A stretch of 64,000 bases of DNA, taken from assembly GCF_000577275.2 (NCBI RefSeq), contig NZ_HG916853.1:1-64000 (forward strand), in the 5' to 3' direction. This document shows, one piece after another, positions 43,685 through 52,774 of the stretch. The position numbers were made by a program, and so were the translations under genes. The notes under the pieces are model-generated. The model was given only the letters and a program-made list of their open reading frames with translations. It did no database searches and had not been told where the DNA came from. This DNA is from Rhizobium favelukesii. Lineage in GTDB: Bacteria > Pseudomonadota > Alphaproteobacteria > Rhizobiales > Rhizobiaceae. Position 1 is the stretch's first letter. Each line of letters starts with the position of its first letter.

Positions 43685-45274
43685 CTATTCGGTCGTGGAG
43701 GTCTTGGAGAAGTTGAACGGGAGCAGGTCGCCGATGTCGGCATTCTCTTCGCGCTGTGGCAACTCGGTGAGTACGTGGCGCAGCCAGATCAGAGGGTCGA
43801 CGCCACAGGCGCGGCATGTCAGCATCAGACTGTAAATCACAGCACTGGCCTTGGCTCCGTCAGCAGTGTCGCTGAACAGCCACGATTTTCTTCCGGTCGC
43901 AAAAACCCTGATGTCGCGTTCCAGGATGTTGTTATCGATCGGCATCCTGCCGTCGCTGGTGTAGCGCGTCAGATAATCCCATTGGTTCAGGGTGTAGGAC
44001 ACAGCATCGCCGAGCTTGGTATCCGGCACGACCTTCGGCGCGATGTTATCGAGCCACGTCTTGAGGGCGTTCAGGACAGGCAAACTGTGCTGTTGCCGGA
44101 AGCGGCGAATGCAGGCGGCCTGCGTTTCACCGGCGTCGGGCTTTATCTCTCGCGCCTGCCTCTCGATCCGGTAGAGCTGCTCGAAGAACCTGAGCGCTTG
44201 CTCCGGCGGGCCGCCGCCATTCTTTCTTGCCTTGAGGGCTTCGACGAAGCGCCGCCTGGAGTGAGCCATGCATCCGACATGGGTTGCGCCATGCAATGTG
44301 CGCCAGGCTGTGTAGCCATCGCTCACCAATATGCCGCGGTAGTCACCAAGGAAGGTCTGCGGGTGGATCTGGCCGCGCCCGGGCTGATAATCGAGCAGTA
44401 CGATTGGCTGGTCACTGTCCTCGCCGCTGCGATAGGCCCACATGTACGATGTGCTGGTGGCCTCCTTGTCCTTTTCCTTGAGGACTTGAACCGTCGTCTC
44501 ATCGCCATGAATGAGAGGCTGCGATCGCAACCGCAGTTTCAGCGCATCATAGATGCGGTGCAGATGCTTCTCGCTTGAGCCGATGACCCAGTGAGCGAGA
44601 GCGCCGCGGCTGATCGGAACACCAGCACGCTCGAATGTCTGAGCCACGCGGTAAAGCGGTGTGCCGTCGACGTATTTGTGGACGAGCGCGAAGGCTAACG
44701 TCGAGGCGGTAGCGATGCTGCCCGGCAGGGGCTGCGTCGGCATCGGTGCGATCACGACGGGTGTGTTGATCCCGGTGCGGTCGCAATGGCGGCAAGCGTA
44801 CTTGAACCGCACATTCTGTAGGACCTTTGCCTTGACCTCGATATGGAGCTGCTCGGTAACAGCCTCGCCCATGCGATGCATCTGACCCTGGCAGCAGGGA
44901 CAAGACTTCTGATCGTCGGGGAGGTCATATTCGACGCGCTCGCGTGGCAGGTCTTCTGGCAGAGGTCTGCGTCCACGCTTCTTTCCCGTTTGACCTTCTA
45001 CCGCTGGCAGGCCGGTGTCCGGAAGCTCGACAACATCGCCTGCTTCGCTGCCATCCTCGACCGCAGCCTCTTCGGCCTCGTTGAAGAGACGATCAATGTG
45101 CTTTTCACTGCGGGGGGCAAAGCGATGGAGTTTTGCCAGTGCAAGCTCTTCTTCCAGCTTGACGACCCGCTGCGAGAGCGCTTCCTTCTCGGCTTTGAGC
45201 GCAGCGATTTCGGCAGCATTGGCTGCCAATTGCGCCATCAGTTCTGCAATGCTCGGTTCGCCGGTGCGAGTCAT
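43685..45274 (-). CDS. tnpC: IS66 transposase TnpC
   Basis: The 529-residue protein has an N-terminal leucine-zipper-like coiled coil (AEIAALKAEKEALSQRVVKL), a zinc-finger (CPCCQGQMH...CRHCDRTG) and the DDE domain with IHGDETTVQVL, LVSDGYTAWRTL and NNILERDIR. Full length for the family. Confidence 0.93.
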   Translation of the reverse strand: MTRTGEPSIAELMAQLAANAAEIAALKAEKEALSQRVVKLEEELALAKLHRFAPRSEKHIDRLFNEAEEAAVEDGSEAGDVVELPDTGLPAVEGQTGKKRGRRPLPEDLPRERVEYDLPDDQKSCPCCQGQMHRMGEAVTEQLHIEVKAKVLQNVRFKYACRHCDRTGINTPVVIAPMPTQPLPGSIATASTLAFALVHKYVDGTPLYRVAQTFERAGVPISRGALAHWVIGSSEKHLHRIYDALKLRLRSQPLIHGDETTVQVLKEKDKEATSTSYMWAYRSGEDSDQPIVLLDYQPGRGQIHPQTFLGDYRGILVSDGYTAWRTLHGATHVGCMAHSRRRFVEALKARKNGGGPPEQALRFFEQLYRIERQAREIKPDAGETQAACIRRFRQQHSLPVLNALKTWLDNIAPKVVPDTKLGDAVSYTLNQWDYLTRYTSDGRMPIDNNILERDIRVFATGRKSWLFSDTADGAKASAVIYSLMLTCRACGVDPLIWLRHVLTELPQREENADIGDLLPFNFSKTSTTE

Positions 45275-45328
45275 CAGATTCTTGAATCTGAACCGCCCAG
45301 CCGCGTCAACTGCTCAATTCGACATCCG

Positions 45329-45682
45329 TCAGCCGGCAATCTGATATTGCCGCACCGGATGGCGCACCATTGCGTCGATATCGATGCCATCGAGGATCCA
45401 GTGAAGCTGTTCTGTCGTCAGCATGACCACCGGCACCTCGCAACGGGGCCATCTGAACCTGTCCTCGGTCAACCGCTTCAGGACCATCACAAAACCGGAA
45501 CGATCAAAAAACAGCAGCTTCATTCGGTCACGCCGGCGATTGCAGAAGGCAAAAACCGCAGGCGCAAACGGATCCAGCGCCATCGTCTCCTGGACCAGGA
45601 CCGCCAGGCTGTTGATGCCCGCGCGGAAGTCGATCGGTTCGCGATGCAGGTAAACCTTGAGATCACCGCCCAGTCTGAACAT
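45329..45682 (-). CDS. tnpB: IS66 accessory protein TnpB
   Basis: The 117-residue protein beginning MFRLGGDLKVYLHREPIDFR matches IS66 Orf2/TnpB (FCNRRRDRMKLLFFDRSGFVM). Required with TnpA and TnpC for transposition. It overlaps tnpA by 20 bases, suggesting translational coupling. Confidence 0.92.
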   Translation of the reverse strand: MFRLGGDLKVYLHREPIDFRAGINSLAVLVQETMALDPFAPAVFAFCNRRRDRMKLLFFDRSGFVMVLKRLTEDRFRWPRCEVPVVMLTTEQLHWILDGIDIDAMVRHPVRQYQIAG

Positions 45683-46082
45683 GACCCAGCGCTCCTATGA
45701 TTGCTTCCAGCACTTCCACACCGGCGCACTCGACGGTCAGGCTGACCCCGTTCGGCAGGAGTGCGCTCACCTTGGATGCGGGAAGGCACTGGCTCAATGG
45801 CTTGGTCTTCTTCAGATCGCCAGCAGAACCCGAGTGCATATCCGGAGCAATCTGAACCGGAACGAACGCCGAGGCCAAAGGCAATTGACGCTCCGCTCTG
45901 GACTTCTTCATCCACTTCCGGACGAGATTCGCATTGACGCCGTGCTCCAGCGCCAGCCGCGAGACCGAAACGCCGGGTTCTAAGCACGCCGCGACAAGCT
46001 GATCTCTCGACGCAGGGTCATATCGACGGCGGCCGTCGCGACCAACAAGCCGTACCTGCAGTTTAGGAGCATCTTCATCCAT
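45663..46082 (-). CDS. tnpA: IS66 accessory protein TnpA
   Basis: The 139-residue protein has a helix-turn-helix (VSVSRLALEHGVNANLVRKW) and the IS66 Orf1 pattern, followed by a variable tail. First gene of the element, 84 bases inside the end. Confidence 0.88.
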   Translation of the reverse strand: MDEDAPKLQVRLVGRDGRRRYDPASRDQLVAACLEPGVSVSRLALEHGVNANLVRKWMKKSRAERQLPLASAFVPVQIAPDMHSGSAGDLKKTKPLSQCLPASKVSALLPNGVSLTVECAGVEVLEAIIGALGHVQTGR

Positions 46083-46359
46083 GATTTGGTGTCCACCTAT
46101 TTTTTGGTGGACGCTTCATGCCTCACAGCACTCCGCTACAGAAGGCGCACAGAAATTAGCGCTTACGAATTGCTGGGATAATTCCACCAGCGTCTGTTCG
46201 CCCCGGATGGCTGCAAGCGCCACCTTCGCCTTAAAAGCCGGGCTATGATTCCGGCGCGGTCGTCTCGACATGCTCTCTCCTGTTTCCGGCATTTAAGCCA
46301 AAGTCAGGCAGAAATTCCACTTATACCGGCTGTACAGTTTTCCCGAGCCAGCTCTTATT

Positions 46360-47420
46360 ACGGCGTTCTGGGAGTACCTTATCCTGTTGGAGGTAGCCTA
46401 CAAGCTGCTGGAAAAGGACCAGAATACCTACCGGCACAATCACAACCTTAACCAGCTTTATACGGACCTGGAAGCGGTTTACCGCGCTCCTGATTTCTCC
46501 GCCGAGGGAGATTTTGCCGAGCGGCTATCCAATCTCTCGCAGCGCCTCATCAATGAATATAAGGCTCGATTTGATGGCCACGACGGGCAGCGGCTCAGTG
46601 CGGCCCAGGTAACACAGCTTCTTTATACCCACGATCTTCGCGATCTGCGACTGAAGGTATCCGAATACCTGGAATTTAAGGAATCTGTATGGGTGCTCTT
46701 CGATAACCTCGACCGTGGTTGGAACACACGAGGTCTTGATGCAATTGACGCCATCGTTTTGCGTTGCCTTGTCGATGCTGGACGGCGGCTGGAACGTGAA
46801 ATGCGGCGGGACGGCCATAAATTCCACTGCCTCGTGTTTGTGCGGAACGATGTTTACGACCATCTGGTGAAACACAGCACAGACTACGGAAAGGAGTTGC
46901 GGGCAACGCTTGATTGGTCCGATCCCGATATGCTCCGCGAGATGTTTCGCCTTCGGCTCATCTCGGCACTGGACGGGGCCGAAGAAGTATTGAAGAGGCC
47001 GACATTGAAAAGGGCATGAAGGCATATTCCGAAGACCTTCTTCAGGAGCTTGACCGCGAATTAAGTGACGTCCATCCGGAGGCAAACGACCTTCTTTATT
47101 ACTTCCTGGACGCTCGTAGCACGCTTTCGCCGACCGAGCTTGAGGTTATCCTGACCGCTGCCGGCATTTCCGCTGATCAGCAGGGGGAAGTGATCGACTT
47201 CCTGCTATACTACGGCGTGCTCGGCATTCGATCCGGTGGTGGGGACTACTTCATCTATGCCGTGAATTATGATCTTAAGATATTGAAGATCCGGGCTGGT
47301 CGCGACAAGTCACGTTATCAACCCGGCATTCTGGCCGGCGTTGAGTATCGTGCAGGACGCCTCACCATTGTTGGATGCCAGCCAGGTCCCTGCAATATCA
47401 TCGGCGATCTCCGCGACTGA
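46360..47420 (+). pseudogene. P-loop ATPase (Sll1717/FunZ-like), C-terminal portion with an internal break
   Basis: The reading starts inside the gene at the edge of the IS3 element (AFWEYLILLEVAYKLLEKDQ) and includes VWVLFDNLDRGWNTRG, a Walker B-like strand with DNLD typical of these STAND-like P-loop ATPases. Around 46980 the frame shifts with loss of some codons, then SIEEADIEKGMKAYSEDLLQ continues to the end at 47420. The nucleotide-binding P-loop itself is missing, removed with the 5' half. Family call is tentative. It lies 100 bases from, and convergent with, the ParB-like gene. Confidence 0.5.
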
Positions 47421-47482
47421 AAGGTAGCGAAAACTTGTTAGAGAAGGTGACGAGCTCAGCGGAAACCTTCCTAAAAACCATG

Positions 47483-47512
47483 TCAGAACAGTCCGTCGTC
47501 GGGCTGTTCTGA
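47483..47512 (-). terminator. Stem-loop terminator after the ParB-like gene
   Basis: TCAGAACAG and CTGTTCTGA form a perfect 9-bp stem. On the minus strand it is followed after four to five bases by TTTTT, so it should end the DUF2130-parB transcript. Confidence 0.6.
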
Positions 47513-47522
47513 TTGCGCGGGC

Positions 47523-48476
47523 TCACGAAAGCGCCTTGCGCAGTGACCGAAGGAGCGCCTCGGCGTCATCGATCTTTTTCAGGATGTCGGGGTCGCCCTT
47601 GAGATCCTGTAGAGTGGTCCATGGAACCCCCTTCATCGCTTCAACCGCTGCCTCCAGATCCCCGGACAATCCGCCCTTTGGCTTCTTCTCGGTGGGTCCC
47701 AGGCGCAACATTGCAGAATCGAGATCCCCCGCGTCGCTGAGGAAATGCGCGCGCGCCACCGGATCGGGGAGGATCGATCGCAGTTTGCGCAGGTCCTTGG
47801 AGTTGGTTATGCGCTTGTCGTTCACCTTCTTGACGACGGCCTCGACGATGCTGGGCGTGAACAGCTTCTTGCTGACCCCCATCATCTCACGCGCCCAGGT
47901 GATGGCTGCACTTGGATCGCGAAGGCTGGTGAACTTCTCCGACAGCTCGAAAATATCGACCAGTTTGTCGAGTTCCCGAACGGTGATCCCGAGTATGTTC
48001 GCGGCGCTGGCGCGTCCCATCAGGTCGACGAGGCGGTAGGCCACCATTTCCTTCTCTTTGGCGTCCCATTCCTTGCGCTGCCGATGGATATAGATCCACG
48101 CGCGAAGCCGATCCTCATCACTCAGGGTGCGGTCGGTAACCTCGATGGGCAGCTGGCGGAATTCTTCTTTTCCCTGCTCCACCAAGACCCGAGAATTCGT
48201 CCACCGGCGATCACCATCGATGATACGGAATTTTCCTGGGAAATCGGGATGGGGTTCTACGAGTAGTGGCTCAAACAAACCGCCATTGGCTTCGATCTGC
48301 CGTTGCAGTTCTTCGTCAACCTTGGGCCCGAGCCTCGGCTGCTTGTCATTGGGCAAGATGATATCGATGTCGGCCTTCGTGCGGTACGTCCGAAGAACGG
48401 TACGATCGAGCCGGCGTTCCTGAAGGTTGACGACGTTGTCGCGTTCGCGACCCGCCGCCGGGATCGTGTTATTCAT
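47523..48476 (-). CDS. ParB-like nuclease/CTPase domain protein
   Basis: The 317-residue protein has the ParB/Srx N-terminal domain: FEPLLVEPHPDFPGKFRIID then GDRRWTNSRVLVEQ in place of the usual GERRxRA, and a helix-turn-helix stretch (ASAANILGITVRELDKLVD). The C-terminal 60 residues are charged (GPTEKKPKGGLSGDLE). It is not the plasmid RepB. It overlaps the DUF2130 gene by 8 bases and is probably translated with it. Function in this pairing is unknown. Confidence 0.72.
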   Translation of the reverse strand: MNNTIPAAGRERDNVVNLQERRLDRTVLRTYRTKADIDIILPNDKQPRLGPKVDEELQRQIEANGGLFEPLLVEPHPDFPGKFRIIDGDRRWTNSRVLVEQGKEEFRQLPIEVTDRTLSDEDRLRAWIYIHRQRKEWDAKEKEMVAYRLVDLMGRASAANILGITVRELDKLVDIFELSEKFTSLRDPSAAITWAREMMGVSKKLFTPSIVEAVVKKVNDKRITNSKDLRKLRSILPDPVARAHFLSDAGDLDSAMLRLGPTEKKPKGGLSGDLEAAVEAMKGVPWTTLQDLKGDPDILKKIDDAEALLRSLRKALS

Positions 48477-50097
48477 TGTCCTGCTCCGATACCCGGGCCG
48501 TGCCGATGATCATGTCGATTTCGTTGCTCAGCTCGGCCTTCACTTTCTGCACTGATCGAATGAGTTCGCCCTGACGCTTCCAGACAGATTCGTGTGCCTT
48601 CTTTTCCTTAACCTGGATGTCGAGGAGGTCGTCCGTGTGAGTGTCGATCCGGGCAATCAGATCGCTGCAGCGCTCCGAGGTAATGAAGTCATAGAGCGCG
48701 GCCGTCTTCTGGGTCTTCTCCTCGCTGCTCATACGCAGAATATGGGTCTGCACGATGTGGTGGCGGATCAGCTGAACGAGAGCGACAACGCGAGCGGGAT
48801 TGGCCAGCAGAACGCCATCCTGATGGTGCAGCTGCCGCGCGCCGGCCGGGAACTTGCTCGTAGATAGAATCGCATGTTCCGCCTTGGCTGCCATTTGGTC
48901 GGTTGCGAGCTTGGTGACGAAGTCGTTACGCCATGCGCCATGATTCTTCGAGTCGTAAATGATGGTGCCGCACTCTTTGCCGTTGTGGATCACTACATGG
49001 ATAATGTCGGCGCCGGGCTGGCCTTTGTTGACGCGGTCGATCCTGTCGCCCTCGAACTCAGCCTTCAGCGCTTCGAACAGATCGACCTCGGCGCCCTCGC
49101 CAAGCTCCTCGTTGGTCTTTTTGTCGAGAGCCCGGGTCAGCTCCGCCACCTTTGCGGACAGCTTGAGCTTTTCCTCAAACGCGAGAGCCTTTTCGGCATT
49201 GACGGCCGCTGTCTGAGCGAGCTCGAACGCCTCGCGCTGCTCCTGGAGGCGCTGGTCCAGCAGGGCCTGATGGTCGGCGAGTTGCTTCTCGACCGTAGCC
49301 GCTTTGGCTTCCGCGTTTTTCTTCGCCTCTTCGAGCTCGGCGAGCCTGCTTTGGGCGGCCACAGCGGCAGCCTCAGAAGCTTCCGAACGGATTTCGATCT
49401 CGCGCGCCGCTGCGGACTCGATCAGTGCCGTGATCTTCGTTTCTGTCTCAGCCGTAACAGTGTCGAGCTGTGCCTTGAGGCTCTTCCCGGCCTCTTCAGC
49501 CTTCAGTCTCGCGGCCTCTGCAGACTCGACCCGCTCATTGGCCGCCGCTTCGGCGGCGACCTTGGCCTCGGCCCTAATACTGTCCTGCTTCGCAAGGGCC
49601 TCCTGCCGGACCGCCTCGATAGCGGCGTCGCGCTCCTGCTGCTCCTGGGCAAGCCGCTCCTCGAGAGCGACCCTCATTTGTTCTGCATTCTGCTTTTCGG
49701 CCTCCGCTTGCGTCACGCGGCTCAACAGGAGATCCTGAGCCTCTTTGCTGGCGAGTTCCGTCGCCGCGATCGCCTCCTGGGCTGCGGCTTCGGCGGCCTT
49801 GCGGCCCTCTTCGTGAGCGAGGACGGCTTTGGCGGCGCCTTCCTTGTTGGCCTTGTCGATGGCGTCGGCCTTCTCGCGTGAAAACTGTTCCTGGAGGCGG
49901 GCCGAGAGTTCCTCCGCAGTTTTCTTCTGTCGCGTCTCGATCCGCTCCTTAATCTCATCCATCTGGTCGTGCGGGATCTGCTGTTCACACAGCGGGCAAA
50001 CCTCGTCGTGATCGTGCAGGAACGACGACGAGGGAACAGGATTCGCCTTTAGAAGGGGTGATGCTGACGCGGCCATCTTGATCTCCAGATGTTGCAA
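48469..50097 (-). CDS. DUF2130 coiled-coil protein with nuclease-like C-terminal domain
   Basis: The 542-residue protein begins with a CPLC cysteine pair (EVCPLCEQQIP, residues about 33-43), followed by about 270 residues of Ala/Glu/Lys/Gln heptads forming a long coiled coil. The C-terminal DUF2130 domain has GADIIHVV (Asp) and GTIIYDSKNHGAWRNDFV (Asp and Lys), a PD-(D/E)XK-like arrangement. The CPLC plus coiled coil recalls SMC/Rad50-type architecture in miniature. It overlaps the ParB-like gene downstream. The start could be M8 (MAASASPLL), at 50076, instead of 50097. Confidence 0.72.
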   Translation of the reverse strand: MQHLEIKMAASASPLLKANPVPSSSFLHDHDEVCPLCEQQIPHDQMDEIKERIETRQKKTAEELSARLQEQFSREKADAIDKANKEGAAKAVLAHEEGRKAAEAAAQEAIAATELASKEAQDLLLSRVTQAEAEKQNAEQMRVALEERLAQEQQERDAAIEAVRQEALAKQDSIRAEAKVAAEAAANERVESAEAARLKAEEAGKSLKAQLDTVTAETETKITALIESAAAREIEIRSEASEAAAVAAQSRLAELEEAKKNAEAKAATVEKQLADHQALLDQRLQEQREAFELAQTAAVNAEKALAFEEKLKLSAKVAELTRALDKKTNEELGEGAEVDLFEALKAEFEGDRIDRVNKGQPGADIIHVVIHNGKECGTIIYDSKNHGAWRNDFVTKLATDQMAAKAEHAILSTSKFPAGARQLHHQDGVLLANPARVVALVQLIRHHIVQTHILRMSSEEKTQKTAALYDFITSERCSDLIARIDTHTDDLLDIQVKEKKAHESVWKRQGELIRSVQKVKAELSNEIDMIIGTARVSEQDNE

Positions 50098-50152
50098 AAA
50101 CTGGGACCTATTTTCTCCTACTTGATCCCGAAGTCAAGTGCTGATATTTATT

Positions 50153-50462
50153 GGACGTGGGCTCGCATCAGGCGCGCTCCGGAAAGGCAATCATGACTAA
50201 AACTTTTAAGCCGGGGCAGACTGCCCCTCGTTCTGGACAATACGGGATTCTCGGGACCCGTGGTGGAGATACCGGCAAAGAGCGCACCGTTACGCGCGGC
50301 GAGCCGATGCCGCCGACGCCGAAATCCGGCCAGACCTACAAGCTGGTCGATGCGACCCGGAACAAGAGCGGTCGCCCGTGAGCCGAAAAAGGACGGCGAC
50401 CTTCTTTGGTCGCCGTCTCTTGCCGTAGCATTAGGCGGCACTGTCACCATCACGCGAACACC
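50153..50462 (+). repeat. Second copy of the 310-bp YjzC segment
   Basis: Nearly identical to 39716-40028 and in the same orientation. Together they bracket about 10.1 kb containing the resolvase, nested IS elements, P-loop ATPase and DUF2130-ParB genes. Confidence 0.85.
50193..50381 (+). CDS. YjzC-like small protein (copy 2)
   Basis: Same 62-residue protein as at 39759 with one substitution (KSGRP in place of KNGRP at the end). The same ribosome site and downstream GGACGGCGACC-type hairpin are present. Confidence 0.72.
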   Translation: MTKTFKPGQTAPRSGQYGILGTRGGDTGKERTVTRGEPMPPTPKSGQTYKLVDATRNKSGRP

Positions 50463-50837
50463 CCGTAAGCCTAGCGATCGAGGGCAGTTCAATTGGGACA
50501 GGCTGCCACCTGCTGAACCGGACTATTGGTAGAAAATCCCGTTCACTGAAACTCACTTCTGCAGATTCGGGAAATCTGATTCGTGTCTCGGCACTGTTAC
50601 AGAGGGGTGGGAGGGAGACTCTCAGCACACCTCTGGAACCAAACTGCACTGTTTTCTCTCGTCTGAGCCAAGGCACTCTATCGGGCGGCGGACTATTGCC
50701 GCACTCCAAGCCATGTACCTATCATACCGCCATTCGAAAGAGGCGCAACGCAGTCCGCTTGCCAGCGTTAACGCAAGCCCAGGAAATTCCGCCGATGTGG
50801 CCGGAGAGCCGCGGTCGCGGCCCTCCGGAAGCCGACG
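50463..50837. other. Gap before luxI
   Basis: No gene recognised on either strand; short readings lack family features. It contains the downstream end of the luxI transcript. Confidence 0.4.
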
Positions 50838-51482
50838 TCAGGCGGCGCGGGCGGTTTTGAGCGACATCGGCCTTTCCAGAACCGGTCCACCGATTTGCGC
50901 GACGGCTTTCATCGTCTCCAGCAGTTCGGTCGTCACTTCCCAGGCGACGGCGACCGCATAGAGCGAGCCGATGCGCTGCGGGTCGCCGATGCGCTCGCCG
51001 GGGCAACCCATGCGGCGGAACATCCGCTCGAGGAAGACATCCGTCACGGTGACGATGTGGCTGAGGCCGGAGGACAGTCCGAGTTCACCGACGCCGCACA
51101 TCAGTTCCGCCGCGGCGATCGTCACCTGATTTGAGCCGCGATCCTGTGAAATCTCCGGATCGATGCAGAAACGGCTCGACTCCCACACCGAGGCATCGCG
51201 AACCTCCGGATTATCCCCGAGCAGAATGGGGAAGGTATCGTCGAGCATATTGGGCCCAAGCGTCGGAAGCAGGCGCAGAGAGCCGCGCAGCCGTCCGGTC
51301 TGGTCAGAGTAGGAAAGCACATAAAGCGGGTTGGCGTCGTCGTAGTGGTCGACTTCCCAATCGCCGCGTACCGACACATCCCATTTCAGCAGATCGTGGA
51401 AGACGCGCTTTCGCAGCTTGAACATGGCGTCGATATCCTGGGGATACTGTTTGCGGCTGTTGCGGTTGAAAATCCTGATCAT
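50838..51482 (-). CDS. LuxI-family acyl-homoserine-lactone synthase
   Basis: From ATG 51482 (AGGAGC nine bases upstream) the 214-residue protein has the LuxI signature: MFKLRKRVFHDLLKWDV with the conserved Arg and Trp, WEVDHYDDANPLYVL, GSLRLLPT and WESSRFCID. It makes an N-acyl-homoserine lactone from SAM and an acyl donor. A lux-box-like dyad lies about 65 bases upstream, so it is probably autoinduced. The nearest LuxR gene is 4 kb away beyond two IS elements. Confidence 0.92.
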   Translation of the reverse strand: MIRIFNRNSRKQYPQDIDAMFKLRKRVFHDLLKWDVSVRGDWEVDHYDDANPLYVLSYSDQTGRLRGSLRLLPTLGPNMLDDTFPILLGDNPEVRDASVWESSRFCIDPEISQDRGSNQVTIAAAELMCGVGELGLSSGLSHIVTVTDVFLERMFRRMGCPGERIGDPQRIGSLYAVAVAWEVTTELLETMKAVAQIGGPVLERPMSLKTARAA

Positions 51483-51544
51483 CTTTTTGCTCCTGTGATC
51501 TCGAAAGCGAGGAGCAAATGCTGTCAGTGATCGGCGTCCGGAAA

Positions 51545-51564
51545 AACTGTCGGTAGTGACAGGT
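51545..51564 (-). promoter_or_regulatory. lux-box-like operator upstream of luxI
   Basis: A 20-bp imperfect dyad, arms AACTGTC and GACAGGT around six bases, with perfect inner arms CTGTC-N6-GACAG. Size, symmetry and position match LuxR-type binding sites. Confidence 0.65.
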
Positions 51565-51713
51565 TTCAAATGCACGCCAATATGTGGTGAAATCCAGTGC
51601 GTCCTTTTGGACGCACTGAACTGGCGATTGCGGGACTAGAAATGGGTTGGAGGCGTCTCGGACGGACTTCGCCGGCGAAGTCAGAAGGTCGGAATAATAC
51701 CAACATGCATTGA

Positions 51714-52268
51714 TCAAAACCGATGCGCCCACTCGCGCAGTCCAATGGACATTATCTTCCAGGGTTGCGCGACGAGTTTGTTCCAGGCGGCACAGCAGTG
51801 AGCGACGATGTCCTCGTAGTCTGTGAAGATGCGGTTCGACAGCCAGTTGTCCCTCATAAACTGCCAGACGTTTTCGACAGGGTTCAATTCAGGCGAACGC
51901 GGCGGCAAGAACAGCAATGTGATGTTGTCAGGGACGCTGAGCTTCGGCGTGACGTGCCATCCGGCTTGATCGAGGATGAGGACCGCGTGAGCGCCGTCAT
52001 CGACTGCCTGGCTGATTTCCAGCAGATGTTGATTCATGGCGTCGGTATCGCAATAGGGCAATACGAGGCCCGCGCCCTTACCTTTCTTGGGGCAGATGGC
52101 ACCGAAGATGTACGCCCACATCGTCCGTTGATCCAGCGGCGCTGAAGGTCGGGTGCCACGGCGAGCCCATCGGCGGGTGATCTTGTTTTTCTGACCTATG
52201 CGCGCCTCGTCGGCCCACCAGAGTTCGATCTCGGTATTCTTCGGGAGGCTGCTTCTGATGGCTGCCAA
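51714..52268 (-). CDS. IS630 transposase catalytic part, copy A
   Basis: The frame carries the DDE residues in LWWADEARIGQKN, VLILDQAGWHVTP and LPPRSPELNPVENVWQFM. It is joined to the upstream frame through a slippery A-run (AAAAAG) near 52288, where a shift gives DAFKKEFPAALAAIRSSL. Confidence 0.88.
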   Translation of the reverse strand: MAAIRSSLPKNTEIELWWADEARIGQKNKITRRWARRGTRPSAPLDQRTMWAYIFGAICPKKGKGAGLVLPYCDTDAMNQHLLEISQAVDDGAHAVLILDQAGWHVTPKLSVPDNITLLFLPPRSPELNPVENVWQFMRDNWLSNRIFTDYEDIVAHCCAAWNKLVAQPWKIMSIGLREWAHRF

Positions 52269-52774
52269 TGCGGCAGGGAACTCTTTTTAAAAGCGTCCAC
52301 TTCGGGTTCATTCTGGGCGTAGTGGCGCGGCCGGGCAGACAGCTTGGCAAAGCCGAGAGCCTTCAATTCGCGACCAACCGTGGTCTCGTCCATCGAGATC
52401 CGGAATTCCTGGAAGATCCATTGGACCAGATCCTTGCGCCGCCACCGAACGACACCGTGGATAGCCGGGATCGGACCACGCTCTACAATCTTGGCCAAGG
52501 CCTGGCGCTGATCATCATTCAGCTTGGGCCGATTGCCGGGAGCCTTGCCGTTGAGGAGCCCGGCCGACCCGTGCTCATTGAAACGAACGACCCAGTCGCG
52601 AACAATCTGCAAGGTCACGCCCCCGATCCGGGCCGCATCTGTACGCGAGCCGCCGTCATAAATTTCCGCCAACGCCAGAAGCCGCCGCGCTTGAGCGGCA
52701 TCCTTGGTCCCTTTCGCGAACTGCCGCAGAGCAGGACCATCAAAATCATCGCGCAATGCAATCGCCGAACCCAT
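52196..52774 (-). CDS. IS630 transposase N-terminal part, copy A
   Basis: Starts MGSAIALRDDFDGPALRQFA with GGAGG upstream, and has helix-turn-helix regions (AARIGGVTLQIVRDWVVRF; IHGVVRWRRKDLVQWIF). The frame continues past DAFKK into an out-of-frame tail; the functional protein needs the frameshift. Confidence 0.85.
   Translation of the reverse strand: MGSAIALRDDFDGPALRQFAKGTKDAAQARRLLALAEIYDGGSRTDAARIGGVTLQIVRDWVVRFNEHGSAGLLNGKAPGNRPKLNDDQRQALAKIVERGPIPAIHGVVRWRRKDLVQWIFQEFRISMDETTVGRELKALGFAKLSARPRHYAQNEPEVDAFKKSSLPHWQPSEAASRRIPRSNSGGPTRRA

Larger units (their letters stand above)
43609..46166 (-). mobile_element. Complete IS66-family element
   Basis: Both ends begin GTAAGCGC reading inward, the element is 2,558 bp, and an 8-bp target duplication GAATTGCT flanks it, exactly as expected for IS66. 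It carries tnpA, tnpB and tnpC in order on the minus strand, all intact. Confidence 0.93.
43394..46271 (-). pseudogene. IS3 transposase OrfA, split by IS66
   Basis: The 5' part (46167-46271) encodes MSRRPRRNHSPAFKAKVALA and AIRGEQTLVELSQQF; the 3' part (43394-43608) continues DVHANQIKQWKDQLLEGATG to SALGKAGLLSGKK. Between them sits IS66, with the 8-base duplication GAATTGCT on both sides (43601-43608 and 46167-46174). Confidence 0.82.
41003..46354 (-). mobile_element. IS3-family element carrying nested IS66 and IS110 insertions
   Basis: The ends are imperfect inverted repeats: GAGCTGGCTCGG... followed by TG(A/T)ACAG on both sides (41003-41045 and 46315-46354). The element reads right to left as orfA then orfB. 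orfA is split by IS66 (43609-46166) and orfB by IS110 (41564-43061). Removing both restores a normal IS3 element of about 1.3 kb. It lies beside the broken P-loop ATPase gene. Confidence 0.75.

Noticed and set aside
48874..49881. A 335-codon plus-strand open frame rich in Leu, Gly and Arg
   Set aside because: It is the complement of the Ala/Glu/Gln coiled-coil repeats of the DUF2130 gene, whose codon pattern opens the other strand.
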